From assembly GCF_002368295.1 (NCBI RefSeq), contig NZ_AP018248.1, forward strand, positions 4,154,767 to 4,218,766: a stretch of DNA of 64,000 nt, written 5' to 3'. Position 1 is the first letter of the stretch, and each line of letters begins with the position of its first letter. Under the pieces are notes generated by a model. It did no database searches, was not told the DNA's origin, and saw nothing but the letters and a program-made list of their open reading frames with translations. The DNA comes from Tolypothrix tenuis PCC 7101. GTDB lineage: Bacteria > Cyanobacteriota > Cyanobacteriia > Cyanobacteriales > Nostocaceae. The translations under genes and the position numbers were made by a program. This document shows, piece by piece, positions 1-7,496 of this stretch.

Positions 1-1
1 C

Positions 2-271
2 AATGGACGCTTTGGCTTCAGCGTTCAAAAGGAAATTTATTTGAGTGTAGGCGGTAAGCCAGACGGCAAGTTCTACGAAGAAGCCTGGAAGAAATTTGGC
101 GAGCACGTAGGATGGAGAGTGGAAAGTTTCTGGATTAGTTACACAGAAGTTACTTATCATACCTCAGCACCAGACACTATCCCGGTCGCGATATACACAA
201 GTCGGTGGGATGGGGGAACCGGGAGGGGGTTCTCTTGTCTCGCATCAAGACTTGTAAACTGTAACGTCTAA
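2..271 (+). CDS. GUN4 domain protein, C-terminal part (5' end outside window)
   Basis: The reading frame is open from the first bases of the window and ends at TAA 269-271, giving 89 residues. It starts in the stretch NGRFGFSVQ and continues KPDGKFYEEAWKKFGEHVGWR, the signature end of the GUN4 fold, which binds porphyrins and Mg-protoporphyrin in its family. After the domain comes a short tail, DTIPVAIYTSRW, ending SRLVNCNV. Many cyanobacterial GUN4 proteins are fused behind kinase or other domains and end in a short tail of this sort; the N-terminal partner here is not visible. An internal TTG at 41 is only an apparent start, because the domain begins before it. Family assignment is firm, full architecture unknown. 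Confidence 0.85.
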   Translation, partial: NGRFGFSVQKEIYLSVGGKPDGKFYEEAWKKFGEHVGWRVESFWISYTEVTYHTSAPDTIPVAIYTSRWDGGTGRGFSCLASRLVNCNV

Positions 272-561
272 GGTTTTCAGAGATTTATAAAGATTTTTTA
301 CAAGCCCCTTATGCAGGGTATAATCAACCTTCTCGTATTCCAATACCTGGCACTGGGGGCTGATAGCAGTTTGCCTGAATAAATATTTCTGCTACCTCAT
401 GCACCTCAGTATCTTCAATTACTTTTTGCTTATCCCAAGGTAAGTCGCCAAGATGAATTACCTGGTAGGGGCACGGCATCGATAAGATATTTGTGTAACC
501 GAAAGTCTGTGGATGTTCCCTACGATAGATGTGGTTCAAATATGCGAAAACTGTTGTCAAG

Positions 562-590
562 TGCGATCGCTCTTAACTCTACATGAAAAT
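562..590 (+). repeat. 29-bp direct repeat, left copy
   Basis: The 29 bases beginning TGCGATCGCTCTTAACTC and ending CATGAAAAT occur identically at 1565-1593. Together the two copies bracket the tandem array and the toxin-antitoxin pair. Each copy begins with a HIP1 octamer. Confidence 0.85.
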
Positions 591-648
591 GCCCAGGCAT
601 AGCCCACCTTTGGCATTGCTAACAAACTTTAGTCCTCAACCTTACAAC

Positions 649-836
649 ATTAAGAACAAAACCTTGACCATTAAGAACAAAACCTTGACCATTAAGAACA
701 AAACCTCGACCATTAAGAACAAAACCTTGACCATTAAGAACAAAACCTTGACCATTAAGAACAAAACCTCGACCATTAAGAACAAAACCTCGACCATTAA
801 GGGTTAAAGTTTGAACATTAAGGGTTAATGTTGAAG
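649..836 (+). repeat. 21-bp tandem repeat array (7 close copies plus 2 degenerate)
   Basis: Seven units of ATTAAGAACAAAACCTtGACC (the lower-case position is T or C) run without gaps from 649 to 795, followed by two diverged units starting ATTAAGGGTTAA at 796 and 817. The period of 21 equals three heptamers and about two helical turns. Read as protein it would give IKNKTLT repeats, but there is no ribosome-binding site or domain, so I treat it as a DNA-level repeat. Confidence 0.9.
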
Positions 837-898
837 CGATCGCCTACTCAGGCAGTGTTATTGTAAGAAATATTTGGAATTGACAATTACCAAAACAA

Positions 899-1147
899 AT
901 GACTATCACTGTCAATGCTGCTGAAGCAACTACCAAATTTGCTGAACTTCTCAGTCAGGTATTGCTAGGTGAAGAAGTTTTGATTGCTGAACAGGGAGTT
1001 CCTGTTGCACGTTTAGTTGCGATCGCAAATACTACTTCTCCTCGCATTCCGGGCTTAGATAAGGGTAAAGTATTTATGGCATCCGACTTTAATGAGCCTT
1101 TACCAGACGAAATTTTGAGTGATTTTGAAAATTCTCACTTTATTTAG
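899..1147 (+). CDS. Type II antitoxin, Phd/YefM family
   Basis: 82 residues. The N-terminal half (VNAAEATTKFAELLSQVL, then EEVLIAEQGVPVARL at about 27-41) is the DNA-binding Phd/YefM fold; in this family the N-terminus dimerises and represses the operon while the acidic C-terminus wraps the toxin, and here the tail is rich in D, E and F as expected. It ends 2 nt before the PIN toxin, so the two are co-transcribed and probably coupled. No strong Shine-Dalgarno precedes the ATG. The pair sits between two 29-bp direct repeats. Confidence 0.9.
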   Translation: MTITVNAAEATTKFAELLSQVLLGEEVLIAEQGVPVARLVAIANTTSPRIPGLDKGKVFMASDFNEPLPDEILSDFENSHFI

Positions 1148-1149
1148 TA

Positions 1150-1536
1150 ATGAGAGCTTTACTGGATACCCATGCATTTATTTGGTGGGTTACAGATGAC
1201 TCTCAGTTATCTGTTACTGCTCGTAACGTGATTGCTGATTCAGGTAACAGCCTATTTTTGAGTGTGGTAAGTGCCTGGGAGATTGTCATCAAAAATAAAC
1301 TAGGTAAACTAGCTTTACCTGAAGCTGTAGAACAGTATATCCCAACTCGTTTGGCTATGAATCGCTTTGAAAGCTTACCCATTCAGATGAGTCATGTTTT
1401 GCAAGTAGCCAGCTTACCAAATATCCACCGAGATCCATTTGATCGGATTCTGATTGCCCAAAGCCAAGTAGAGAATTTGCCAATTGTCACAATTGACCAG
1501 CAAATTACACAGTATGCTGTTCCAACTATATGGTAA
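1150..1536 (+). CDS. Type II toxin, PIN-domain ribonuclease (VapC-like)
   Basis: 128 residues, normal for the family. The PIN fold begins MRALLDTHAF; acidic residues D6, E44, D95/D98 (in HRDPFDR) and D116 are placed as the metal-binding cluster of a PIN nuclease. Family members cut tRNA or rRNA when released from the antitoxin. The gene follows the Phd-type antitoxin by 2 nt. The Phd antitoxin plus PIN toxin combination with the DTHAFIWW start is widespread in cyanobacteria. Target RNA cannot be inferred from sequence. Confidence 0.9.
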   Translation: MRALLDTHAFIWWVTDDSQLSVTARNVIADSGNSLFLSVVSAWEIVIKNKLGKLALPEAVEQYIPTRLAMNRFESLPIQMSHVLQVASLPNIHRDPFDRILIAQSQVENLPIVTIDQQITQYAVPTIW

Positions 1537-1564
1537 TTCAGACCTTACCCTATCTGTTCCAAAA

Positions 1565-1593
1565 TGCGATCGCTCTTAACTCTACATGAAAAT
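1565..1593 (+). repeat. 29-bp direct repeat, right copy
   Basis: Identical to 562-590; lies 28 bp after the toxin stop codon. Confidence 0.85.
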
Positions 1594-1603
1594 CTGTAGA
1601 CAC

Positions 1604-1623
1604 AGACGCGATGAATCGCGTCT
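1604..1623. repeat. Dispersed palindrome AGACGCGAT..ATCGCGTCT, copy 1
   Basis: A 20-bp near-perfect palindrome. Close copies (AGATGCGATTAATCGCGTCT) are at 5041-5060 and 11111-11130. Lies just past the 3' end of the HlyD-like gene. Confidence 0.75.
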
Positions 1624-1639
1624 CTACAAGGGTTGAATT

Positions 1640-3091
1640 TTAATTTAAGCCTGTCCAAGTTTTGAGGATTGGGAGAACAAAGGTAATGGGGGCGCGATTT
1701 TCTACTGTAATCCGCACAGAACTGGTGGTTCCAGGGGTGATTTTTTGATCTGGCCCTTTGGATGATGACCAACGATAACCGCTATATGTGGAAGAATCTT
1801 GCTCCATTTCTGTAAATACTGCCAGTTGTGGCCCTTGGGAGATAATGCTAGTGACAATATCTGGATTGCCGATTAAACTAGCTGCACCTTGTTGGGTGAT
1901 GGGGAATGCAGAGACGTTGGCGACTTTTCCTAAGATACCACCTACTTCTTCGCGTTTGACTGTGGAAGGTGTGATTTGCAAAGGCATCCCTGGTTTAATT
2001 TTCTTACCTTCACTCACAGGTAAAAAGGCAACGTTAACTAACTTAGCATTTGATTCTTGGGCAGCAATTGTACCAATTCCGGCACCTGCTTCTAATAGTT
2101 GTCCGGGTTTAGCGGTAACTTCTAAAACTGTGCCGCTAAAATCACTAACAATTTGAGTGCTGTGCTGTAACTGTAATTCTAATTGAGCAATTAGGCGTTG
2201 GGTTTCTTGAATTTCCTTTCTGCGGTTGGTATTGGTATTAATATCTTGTTCTTTTTGGCTAGCTTGACGGCTATCTAAGGCTTTGATTTGCGCTTGCAAT
2301 TCGTTAACTTGATTGAGATTATTGAGATAGTCCCGTTGGGCGCTGGCTTCTTTTTCATCTAGTTGATTTAACTGCGATTCTGCTTCATTAATTTGGGCTT
2401 GGGCACCAATAAATTCTTGACGGGCTTGTAGTACTGTATCTTGAGGCACAGCCCCTTCTTTGAACAGTGTTTGACGGTCTTCCCAGCGTTTTTTCAGTGT
2501 GGGTTGTAGTTCCCGTAAGGTATCTAAGCGTTGTTTGAGAGTTTGGCGATCGCGTTTGATTACTTCTAAGCCTTTTTCGCGCAATACTGGAGTTAAGGAT
2601 TGCACTGTTTGCAAACTTTGCTGTAAAGCTTCTTTTTGGCGCAGTGTGGCGCTTTGTTCTAAACCAGAACGTTCTATTTGGGCATTATTTGCGGTTTGGT
2701 CTTGCGATCGCAGTTGTGCAAGTTTCTCGTAAGATAGCTGCAATTGTTTACGTAATTCTGTTTGATCGATTGTGGCGAGAACTTGACCTTTTTTGACTTT
2801 ATCGCCCACTTGCACATTTAAGGATTGAATCCGTCCAGAGTTCGCAGCTTGAACTGTGACAACCTTGCTGGGATAAACTAATACACCGCGACCTGTAACA
2901 ATAATGGGGATGCGTCCAAGTATACTCCAAGCAAGACCCGCCGCTACTAAAGAACCCAGCGCCACCAAAGAAAACCAGCGTTTAGGGTTAGTAACCTGAA
3001 TTAGTTGGTCTAATTGTTCGGGAGAAGCTACTTTTTCTAAAGCTTCTTTGCGGAACATATTATTTTTCTGTGTTTCTTGCTGGGGAACCAT
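1640..3091 (-). CDS. HlyD-family periplasmic adaptor, NHLP/bacteriocin export type
   Basis: Membrane-fusion protein that in its family links an inner-membrane ABC exporter to an outer-membrane channel. One membrane span at about 37-60 (RWFSLVALGSLVAAG...), then a split lipoyl/barrel-sandwich domain (VVTVQAANSGRIQSLNVQVGD and, after the hairpin, GTVLEVTAKPGQLLEAG) separated by a long Gln/Glu-rich coiled coil of roughly 200 residues. The N-terminus FRKEALEKVASPEQLDQLI resembles the adaptor of NHLP-leader bacteriocin systems. I start at ATG 3091 (483 aa) because AAAGGA lies 8 nt upstream; an earlier ATG at 3121 has no such site. Third gene of a minus-strand cassette with a double-glycine precursor and a two-cNBD protein. 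No ABC transporter is adjacent. Confidence 0.87.
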   Translation of the reverse strand: MVPQQETQKNNMFRKEALEKVASPEQLDQLIQVTNPKRWFSLVALGSLVAAGLAWSILGRIPIIVTGRGVLVYPSKVVTVQAANSGRIQSLNVQVGDKVKKGQVLATIDQTELRKQLQLSYEKLAQLRSQDQTANNAQIERSGLEQSATLRQKEALQQSLQTVQSLTPVLREKGLEVIKRDRQTLKQRLDTLRELQPTLKKRWEDRQTLFKEGAVPQDTVLQARQEFIGAQAQINEAESQLNQLDEKEASAQRDYLNNLNQVNELQAQIKALDSRQASQKEQDINTNTNRRKEIQETQRLIAQLELQLQHSTQIVSDFSGTVLEVTAKPGQLLEAGAGIGTIAAQESNAKLVNVAFLPVSEGKKIKPGMPLQITPSTVKREEVGGILGKVANVSAFPITQQGAASLIGNPDIVTSIISQGPQLAVFTEMEQDSSTYSGYRWSSSKGPDQKITPGTTSSVRITVENRAPITFVLPILKTWTGLN

Positions 3092-3124
3092 TTTATTTAT
3101 CCTTTGATGATGGGGGGACAAATC

Positions 3125-3156
3125 AATTCAAAATTCAAAATTCAAAATTCAAAATT
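3125..3156. repeat. Heptamer array (ATTCAAA)n
   Basis: About four and a half copies of a 7-bp unit between the cNBD gene and the HlyD-like gene. An inverted relative (AATTTTG units) lies upstream of glpK at 35363-35389. Confidence 0.8.
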
Positions 3157-3276
3157 ACAGAACTCTTGGGGATTGTGAGACAAAGGGAGAAATTCTTTTA
3201 CCAGTGACTAATGACAAATGACTAATGACAAATAACAACCCTTGCCAGTTATATTTAATTACGCCGACCTACTAAA

Positions 3277-4374
3277 TTACTCAATTCCAATGCGTTTGAG
3301 CATCCATTCAAACCGTGCGCCGGCTAGGGCTACCTGTCCCAGAGAATTAGTAGATAGTTCATTGCTGTAAGATTCTTCTAGGGATTGACCGCTGCTGTAG
3401 GTTACTCGCCCATATCCGAGGCGTTGTGCGATCGCTTGTTGTTTGTCGGCTAGTAAAATCGCCAAAACTCGGTAAAATCGAGATGCGAAGCCGACATCAT
3501 GCAGCAGTTTGGCAGATAACCGCCAGCGAGGAATGGTTAATACCCGTGAATCCTCTAATGTCTTGACTGTTACTGCTGATGGTTGCACTTCGATAAACGG
3601 AGTCTCACCGAGAATATCACCGCGCCATAAGCGCCCAAATTCCTTTTCAAATACTTGATTTTCACTATCTTCTAAATTAGAAAAAGCTTGTGATAAGGGG
3701 TTATACTCTGTTTCTGCGGCATTTAAAGTCACAGAACCATCTAGTAAAATATATAACGCTTCTATAGGTCTACCGCTACGAATTAATACGTAATTTGCGG
3801 GAAATTGTTCGACTTTTCCGGCTGTAATTAACCAATCCAAATCGCGATCGTGTAACTCTGCAAACACAATCAACGCTTCTCTGAGTTGCGGTTGGCTTAA
3901 AACTACTGTGCTATTTCCCAGTTGATTGATCATTTGCTCTAGGCGATTTGCCAAAAGCACTGCACTAGCACGGTAGAGATGGGCGGCAAAACTCAAGTCT
4001 TGCTCTAGTTTAGAAAGGAGGCGAGTTCTGGGAATCGTCAACACTAAAGATTTGCTAGTAGCGCTAACGGTAGTCGCTGGTAAGTAGGTTTCCACAAAGG
4101 GAATTTCCCCTACCATCTCCCCATTAGATAACCGCGCAATTTCTCGCCCTGATAAAGTTCCGCCTTCCAATGCTGCAAAAGCACGACCCAAAGGATTTTT
4201 ATCAGCTTGTGCTAGAGTAACGAGCAACGCACCATCTAGCAGAATATGCAGCGCTTCTAGAGGTTGATCTTGCTGAATCAGAACCGTTCCCGGCTCTAAT
4301 TCCACTTGCTTACCAGCCGCCAACATCCAATCTATATCTTCATTACTAAGTTCTTTAAGTAACACCTCTGTCAT
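3277..4374 (-). CDS. Protein with two cyclic-nucleotide-binding domains (peptide-export cassette)
   Basis: 365 residues built from two repeats, each starting with an LxELSxEDIDWML- or FAELHDRDLDWLI-like helix and then a cNMP beta-roll: PGTVLIQQDQPLEALHILLDGALLV at about 29-53 and ANYVLIRSGRPIEALYILLDGSVTL in the second half. No DNA-binding helix-turn-helix, membrane span or catalytic domain is visible. In related bacteriocin clusters such domains are often fused to ABC exporters; here the module is free-standing between precursor and adaptor. The start has GGAGAAG 6 nt upstream. Whether it binds cAMP or cGMP cannot be told; the phosphate-binding arginine motif is not obvious. Role is inferred from context. 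Confidence 0.8.
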   Translation of the reverse strand: MTEVLLKELSNEDIDWMLAAGKQVELEPGTVLIQQDQPLEALHILLDGALLVTLAQADKNPLGRAFAALEGGTLSGREIARLSNGEMVGEIPFVETYLPATTVSATSKSLVLTIPRTRLLSKLEQDLSFAAHLYRASAVLLANRLEQMINQLGNSTVVLSQPQLREALIVFAELHDRDLDWLITAGKVEQFPANYVLIRSGRPIEALYILLDGSVTLNAAETEYNPLSQAFSNLEDSENQVFEKEFGRLWRGDILGETPFIEVQPSAVTVKTLEDSRVLTIPRWRLSAKLLHDVGFASRFYRVLAILLADKQQAIAQRLGYGRVTYSSGQSLEESYSNELSTNSLGQVALAGARFEWMLKRIGIE

Positions 4375-4440
4375 TGAATCTTCTCCACACTCCAGGGATT
4401 CCAGGACAATTAGACTTTTAAATGTGATTAATTAATAAAG

Positions 4441-4460
4441 GGGAGACAAATTTGTCTCCC
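4441..4460 (-). terminator. Perfect palindrome after the precursor-peptide gene (possible attenuator)
   Basis: GGGAGACAAATTTGTCTCCC is a perfect 20-nt palindrome (8-bp stem with an AATT loop) starting 9 nt after the precursor stop. On the minus strand it is followed by CTTTATTAATTAATC, which is T-rich but not a clean T-run. Such a partial terminator would give more precursor transcript than transcript for the downstream cNBD and HlyD genes. That role is an inference. Confidence 0.5.
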
Positions 4461-4468
4461 TCATAGCG

Positions 4469-4750
4469 TTATCTTCTACCAAAGAGTTTGGAAAACCCTT
4501 GGAGAAAGCTCATGGCATCACCAACGGAGCCAAAGCCCAAACCAATCAATTGAAATGCAGAAGAAGAGATAGAAGAAGATTGATAAATGGAATTACCCCC
4601 ACGCCGACGGGAACCGCGACGAGCAGAGAAGACATTTCTTTGCTCAAAAGTCGCACCTGATATAAAAATATCAATCCCACCCGACACTTGGTCGAGTTCT
4701 TCGTCTGTTAATTCAATAGGAGCGTTATTTATATCTTGTTCATTAGACAT
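4469..4750 (-). CDS. Double-glycine leader precursor peptide (bacteriocin-like)
   Basis: 93 residues. The leader ends ELTDEELDQVSGG at position 25, the classic signal for cleavage after GG by a C39-type peptidase of an ABC exporter. The 68-residue core is rich in Gly, Ser and Phe, carries an SARRGSRRRGG basic patch near its middle and ends in a likely amphipathic helix, DAMSFLQGFSKLFGRR. It has no cysteine, so lanthionine or disulfide bridges are excluded; it looks like an unmodified class II type peptide. AGAGGA lies 7 nt before the ATG. It heads the cassette with the cNBD and HlyD-like genes. Activity (antimicrobial, signalling or surface) is unknown. Confidence 0.8.
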   Translation of the reverse strand: MSNEQDINNAPIELTDEELDQVSGGIDIFISGATFEQRNVFSARRGSRRRGGNSIYQSSSISSSAFQLIGLGFGSVGDAMSFLQGFSKLFGRR

Positions 4751-4817
4751 TGTTTTTTCCTCTGCATCGCTGCTGTAATTACATATCTCTGAAGGGTGAG
4801 AACTTATGCAGAAGTTG

Positions 4818-4980
4818 AGGGACTGGGGACTGGGGACTGGGGACTGGGGACTGGGGACTGGGGATTGGGGATTGGGGACTGGGGACTGGGGAAAAGGGGA
4901 AGGGGAAAAGGGGAAATTATTATTACCAATTACCCATTACCTATTACCCAATGCCCAATGCCCCATGCCCAATGCCCACT
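4818..4980. repeat. Compound STRR heptamer arrays (GGGACTG)n and (CCCAATG)n
   Basis: About ten GGGACTG/GGGATTG units (4818-4892), a GGGGAAAAG patch, then ATTACCC and CCCAATG units to about 4980. No ribosome-binding site or domain supports any reading frame here. It is the short tandemly repeated repetitive sequence class known from heterocystous cyanobacteria. The 4751-5376 gap contains this, the palindrome at 5041-5060 and the array at 5276-5337, and I see no gene in it. Confidence 0.85.
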
Positions 4981-5040
4981 CCTTAAAGAATGGGATGAAC
5001 TTAATTTTTATTTTTGACTCAGAACTTAGCACTCTTGTAC

Positions 5041-5060
5041 AGATGCGATTAATCGCGTCT
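5041..5060. repeat. Dispersed palindrome AGATGCGATTAATCGCGTCT, copy 2
   Basis: Same 20-bp element as 11111-11130, and differs by two bases from 1604-1623. Confidence 0.75.
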
Positions 5061-5275
5061 GTTGCAACTCAACACTCGGCACTTATTGCTCACTACTTAG
5101 AAGTTTACATCAGTCTTGTGATAGAGCTTATGTAATATCACTCGCGCTTAACAAGACTAAAGATGAATTGTCAAAACTGCTGTGAATCGCTACTAAATAG
5201 TTTAAGTAGGCGCGATTAAGGTGAAATATATAAAGTTTTGTATAGGAAAAGCGGAAAGCATAGGGCTAAAGGTTC

Positions 5276-5337
5276 TTCCCTTTACCCCTTTACCCCTTCC
5301 CCTTTACTCCTTTACCCCTTCCCCTTTACCCTCATCG
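5276..5337. repeat. Pyrimidine-rich heptamer array (CTTTACC type)
   Basis: Tandem CCTTTACCC and CCTTCCCCTTTAC units just upstream of the aldo/keto reductase gene. Reading in frame into that gene would add an implausible Pro/Leu/Ser extension. Confidence 0.7.
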
Positions 5338-5376
5338 CCCCCCTACTTAACAGCACTGCAAACAAAAGTGAGAAGC

Positions 5377-6243
5377 ATGGAAACTAAACAGCTAGGAAAA
5401 ACGGGTATCTCCGTGAGTGCGATCGGCTTGGGTGGTATGCCAATGTCGATATCGAATCGCCCTGCTGAATCTGAATCAATCGCAGTTATCCATCGCGCTT
5501 TGGATTTGGGTATAACATTCATTGATACGGCTGACTCTTACTGCTTAGATGAAGCAGATAAGCACCACAACGAAAGACTGATTAACAAAGCACTCAGCAG
5601 TTATAACGGCGATGTTAGCCAAGTGGTTGTCGCCACCAAGGGCGGATTGATGCGTCCTAATGGGAACTGGATACGCAACGGGAACCCCAAACATTTACGC
5701 GAAACTATTCGTGAAAGTTTTCAGGCTTTAGGTGGTAGTAAACCGATAGATGTTTGGCAATATCACGCCCCCGATCCCAAGTACACAATTGCAGAATCCC
5801 TCGCACCAGTTAAGGAAGCGGTAGCAGCTGGTTTAATTCGGTTTGTGGGAGTTTCTAATTTTTCTGTGGAACAAATTAAGCAAGCGCGGGATTTAGTTGA
5901 TGTTGTCTCCGTGCAAAATCAATATAATCCTTGGGAACGACAACCAGAACGCGATGGTGTATTGGAATATTGCGAACAAGAAGGATTAACCTTTTTACCT
6001 TGGAGTCCCTTTGGTGGTAGTCGTCGCCATCAAAACTTGCAAGATATTCCTGCGATCGCTAAATTAGCTCAAGCCAAAGGTGTATCAGTTTATTGCATTG
6101 TCCTAGCCTGGCTGCGTGCCAAATCCCCCGCAATCCTACCCATCCCCGGCGCTAGCAAAGTTGCCAGCATAGAAGACTCGGTAAGCGCAATCAATGTCAA
6201 ACTATCAAAAGAAGAAGTTCAAAAAATTGACCAAGAAACGTAG
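5377..6243 (+). CDS. Aldo/keto reductase
   Basis: 288 residues, NADPH-dependent carbonyl reductase fold. The catalytic tetrad is visible: D50 and Y55 (FIDTADSY), K88 (VATKGG) and H130 (DVWQYHAPDP). The C-terminal cofactor-loop region PIPGASKVASIEDSVSAI is present. The frame extends upstream without a stop to 5221, but that part is the heptamer repeat; I start at ATG 5377, where METKQLGKTGISVSAIGLGG matches the usual beginning of the family. Substrate unknown. It stands alone, with repeat arrays on both sides. Confidence 0.88.
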   Translation: METKQLGKTGISVSAIGLGGMPMSISNRPAESESIAVIHRALDLGITFIDTADSYCLDEADKHHNERLINKALSSYNGDVSQVVVATKGGLMRPNGNWIRNGNPKHLRETIRESFQALGGSKPIDVWQYHAPDPKYTIAESLAPVKEAVAAGLIRFVGVSNFSVEQIKQARDLVDVVSVQNQYNPWERQPERDGVLEYCEQEGLTFLPWSPFGGSRRHQNLQDIPAIAKLAQAKGVSVYCIVLAWLRAKSPAILPIPGASKVASIEDSVSAINVKLSKEEVQKIDQET

Positions 6244-6244
6244 T

Positions 6245-6352
6245 AATGGGCATAGGGCATGGGGCATGGGGCATTGGTAATTGGTAATTGGTAATTGGTG
6301 ATAGGGACAAACACCAAACACCAAACACCAAACACCCAACACCAAACACCCA
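6245..6352. repeat. STRR arrays (GGGCATG, GTAATTG, CACCAAA units)
   Basis: Three different heptamers follow one another: GGGCATG about three times, GGTAATT about four, and ACCAAAC about six. They fill the gap between the aldo/keto reductase and ilvC. Confidence 0.85.
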
Positions 6353-6427
6353 TTCCCAATATGTACCTAATTTGGGGTAAAATCAAAAGCCTGCCAATAA
6401 ATGATGCTTGCTGACAGGAGATGCGCT

Positions 6428-7423
6428 ATGGCCCGGATGTACTATGACGAAGATGCCAATTTAGACCTTTTGGCGGGAAAAACCATTGCAATCATTGGTT
6501 ACGGTTCCCAAGGTCATGCTCACGCCCTTAATCTTAAAGATAGCGGTTTAGATGTAATTGTAGGGCTATATCCGGGCAGTAAATCAGCTGCCAAGGCGGA
6601 AGCGGCTGGATTAACAGTCAAAAATGTCGCGGATGCTGCGAATGCTGCTGACTTTATCATGATTTTGTTGCCTGATGAAGTGCAAAAGTCAGTTTACAAA
6701 AACGAAATTGAACCCAATTTACAAGAAGGTAATGTTTTAGCTTTTGCTCACGGCTTTAATATTCACTTTGGGCAAGTTGTACCACCTGCAAATGTAGATG
6801 TGGTTATGGTTGCACCTAAAGGGCCAGGACATTTAGTCCGTCGGACTTACGAACAAGGGCAAGGCGTACCAGCGCTGTTTGCTGTTTATCAAGATGCTAG
6901 CGGTCGGGCACGCGATCGCGCTATGGCATACGCTAGAGGTATTGGTGGTACTCGTGCTGGTGTTCTGGAAACAACTTTCCGTGAAGAAACCGAAACTGAT
7001 TTGTTCGGCGAACAAGCAGTATTGTGCGGTGGCTTGAGTGCTTTAATCAAAGCTGGATTTGAAACTTTAGTAGAAGCCGGTTATCAGCCAGAATTGGCTT
7101 ATTTTGAATGTCTGCACGAAGTCAAATTAATTGTTGACTTAGTTGTAGAAGGTGGTTTAGCCAAAATGCGCGACAGTATTTCCAATACTGCGGAATATGG
7201 CGATTACACCCGTGGCCCTCGGGTTGTGAATGAACAAACCAAAGCTGAAATGCGGAAGATTCTCAGCGAAATTCAATCCGGTCAATTTGCCCGGGAATTT
7301 GTGTTAGAAAATCAATCTGGCAAACCTGGCTTTACCGCTATGCGTCGTCAAGAAGCCGAACACCGCATTGAAGAAGTGGGCAAAGATTTACGCGCCATGT
7401 TTAGCTGGCTGAAAAAAGTCTAA
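6428..7423 (+). CDS. ilvC: Ketol-acid reductoisomerase (NADP+), class I
   Basis: Converts 2-acetolactate or 2-aceto-2-hydroxybutyrate to the dihydroxy acid in valine, isoleucine and leucine synthesis, using NADPH and Mg2+. 331 residues, the standard short (class I) length. The nucleotide-binding GYGSQG is at 24-29, the family block MVAPKGPGHLVRR follows, and the Mg-binding acidic region ETETDLFGEQAVLCGG lies in the C-terminal helical domain. I start at ATG 6428 (MARMYYDEDANL) because AGGAG sits 7 nt upstream; the frame is open from 6401. No other ilv gene is nearby, as is usual in cyanobacteria, where the pathway genes are dispersed. Confidence 0.97.
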   Translation: MARMYYDEDANLDLLAGKTIAIIGYGSQGHAHALNLKDSGLDVIVGLYPGSKSAAKAEAAGLTVKNVADAANAADFIMILLPDEVQKSVYKNEIEPNLQEGNVLAFAHGFNIHFGQVVPPANVDVVMVAPKGPGHLVRRTYEQGQGVPALFAVYQDASGRARDRAMAYARGIGGTRAGVLETTFREETETDLFGEQAVLCGGLSALIKAGFETLVEAGYQPELAYFECLHEVKLIVDLVVEGGLAKMRDSISNTAEYGDYTRGPRVVNEQTKAEMRKILSEIQSGQFAREFVLENQSGKPGFTAMRRQEAEHRIEEVGKDLRAMFSWLKKV

Positions 7424-7496
7424 TTCCCTCAATTATCAACCGAATAGGTCAACAAGAGGGCAGGAGGCAAGAGGGAAGACTGGGACGGGGCTTGTA

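Larger units (their letters stand above)
272..898. other. Non-coding stretch with repeats before the toxin-antitoxin pair
   Basis: No convincing gene. Around 466-480 there is a GGGGCACGGCA motif that recurs, inverted, near 10265 and 10310, so part of this stretch is a decayed copy of that interspersed repeat. Positions 562-590 are the left copy of a 29-bp direct repeat (right copy 1565-1593). Positions 649-836 hold the 21-bp tandem array listed separately. A short plus-strand frame that ends at the TGA around 351-353 (last residues PSRIPIPGTGG) could be the relic of a gene end, but I do not recognise it. Confidence 0.5.

Noticed and set aside
324..560. A 78-codon minus-strand frame with MPCPYQVIHLGDLPW
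   Set aside because: Part of it is the GGGGCACGGCA interspersed repeat, it has no ribosome-binding site and no domain.
583..807. A plus-strand frame coding for IKNKTLT repeats
   Set aside because: It is the 21-bp DNA array read in frame; no start signal, and the unit is better explained as a DNA repeat.
649..836. Possible CRISPR array
   Set aside because: The 21-bp units abut one another with no unique spacers.
5027..5035. TTAGCACTC, half of a CIRCE heat-shock operator
   Set aside because: The matching GAGTGCTAA half is missing and no chaperone gene follows.
4806..5135. Frames with repeated GDWGLGT residues
   Set aside because: They are translations of the GGGACTG heptamer array.
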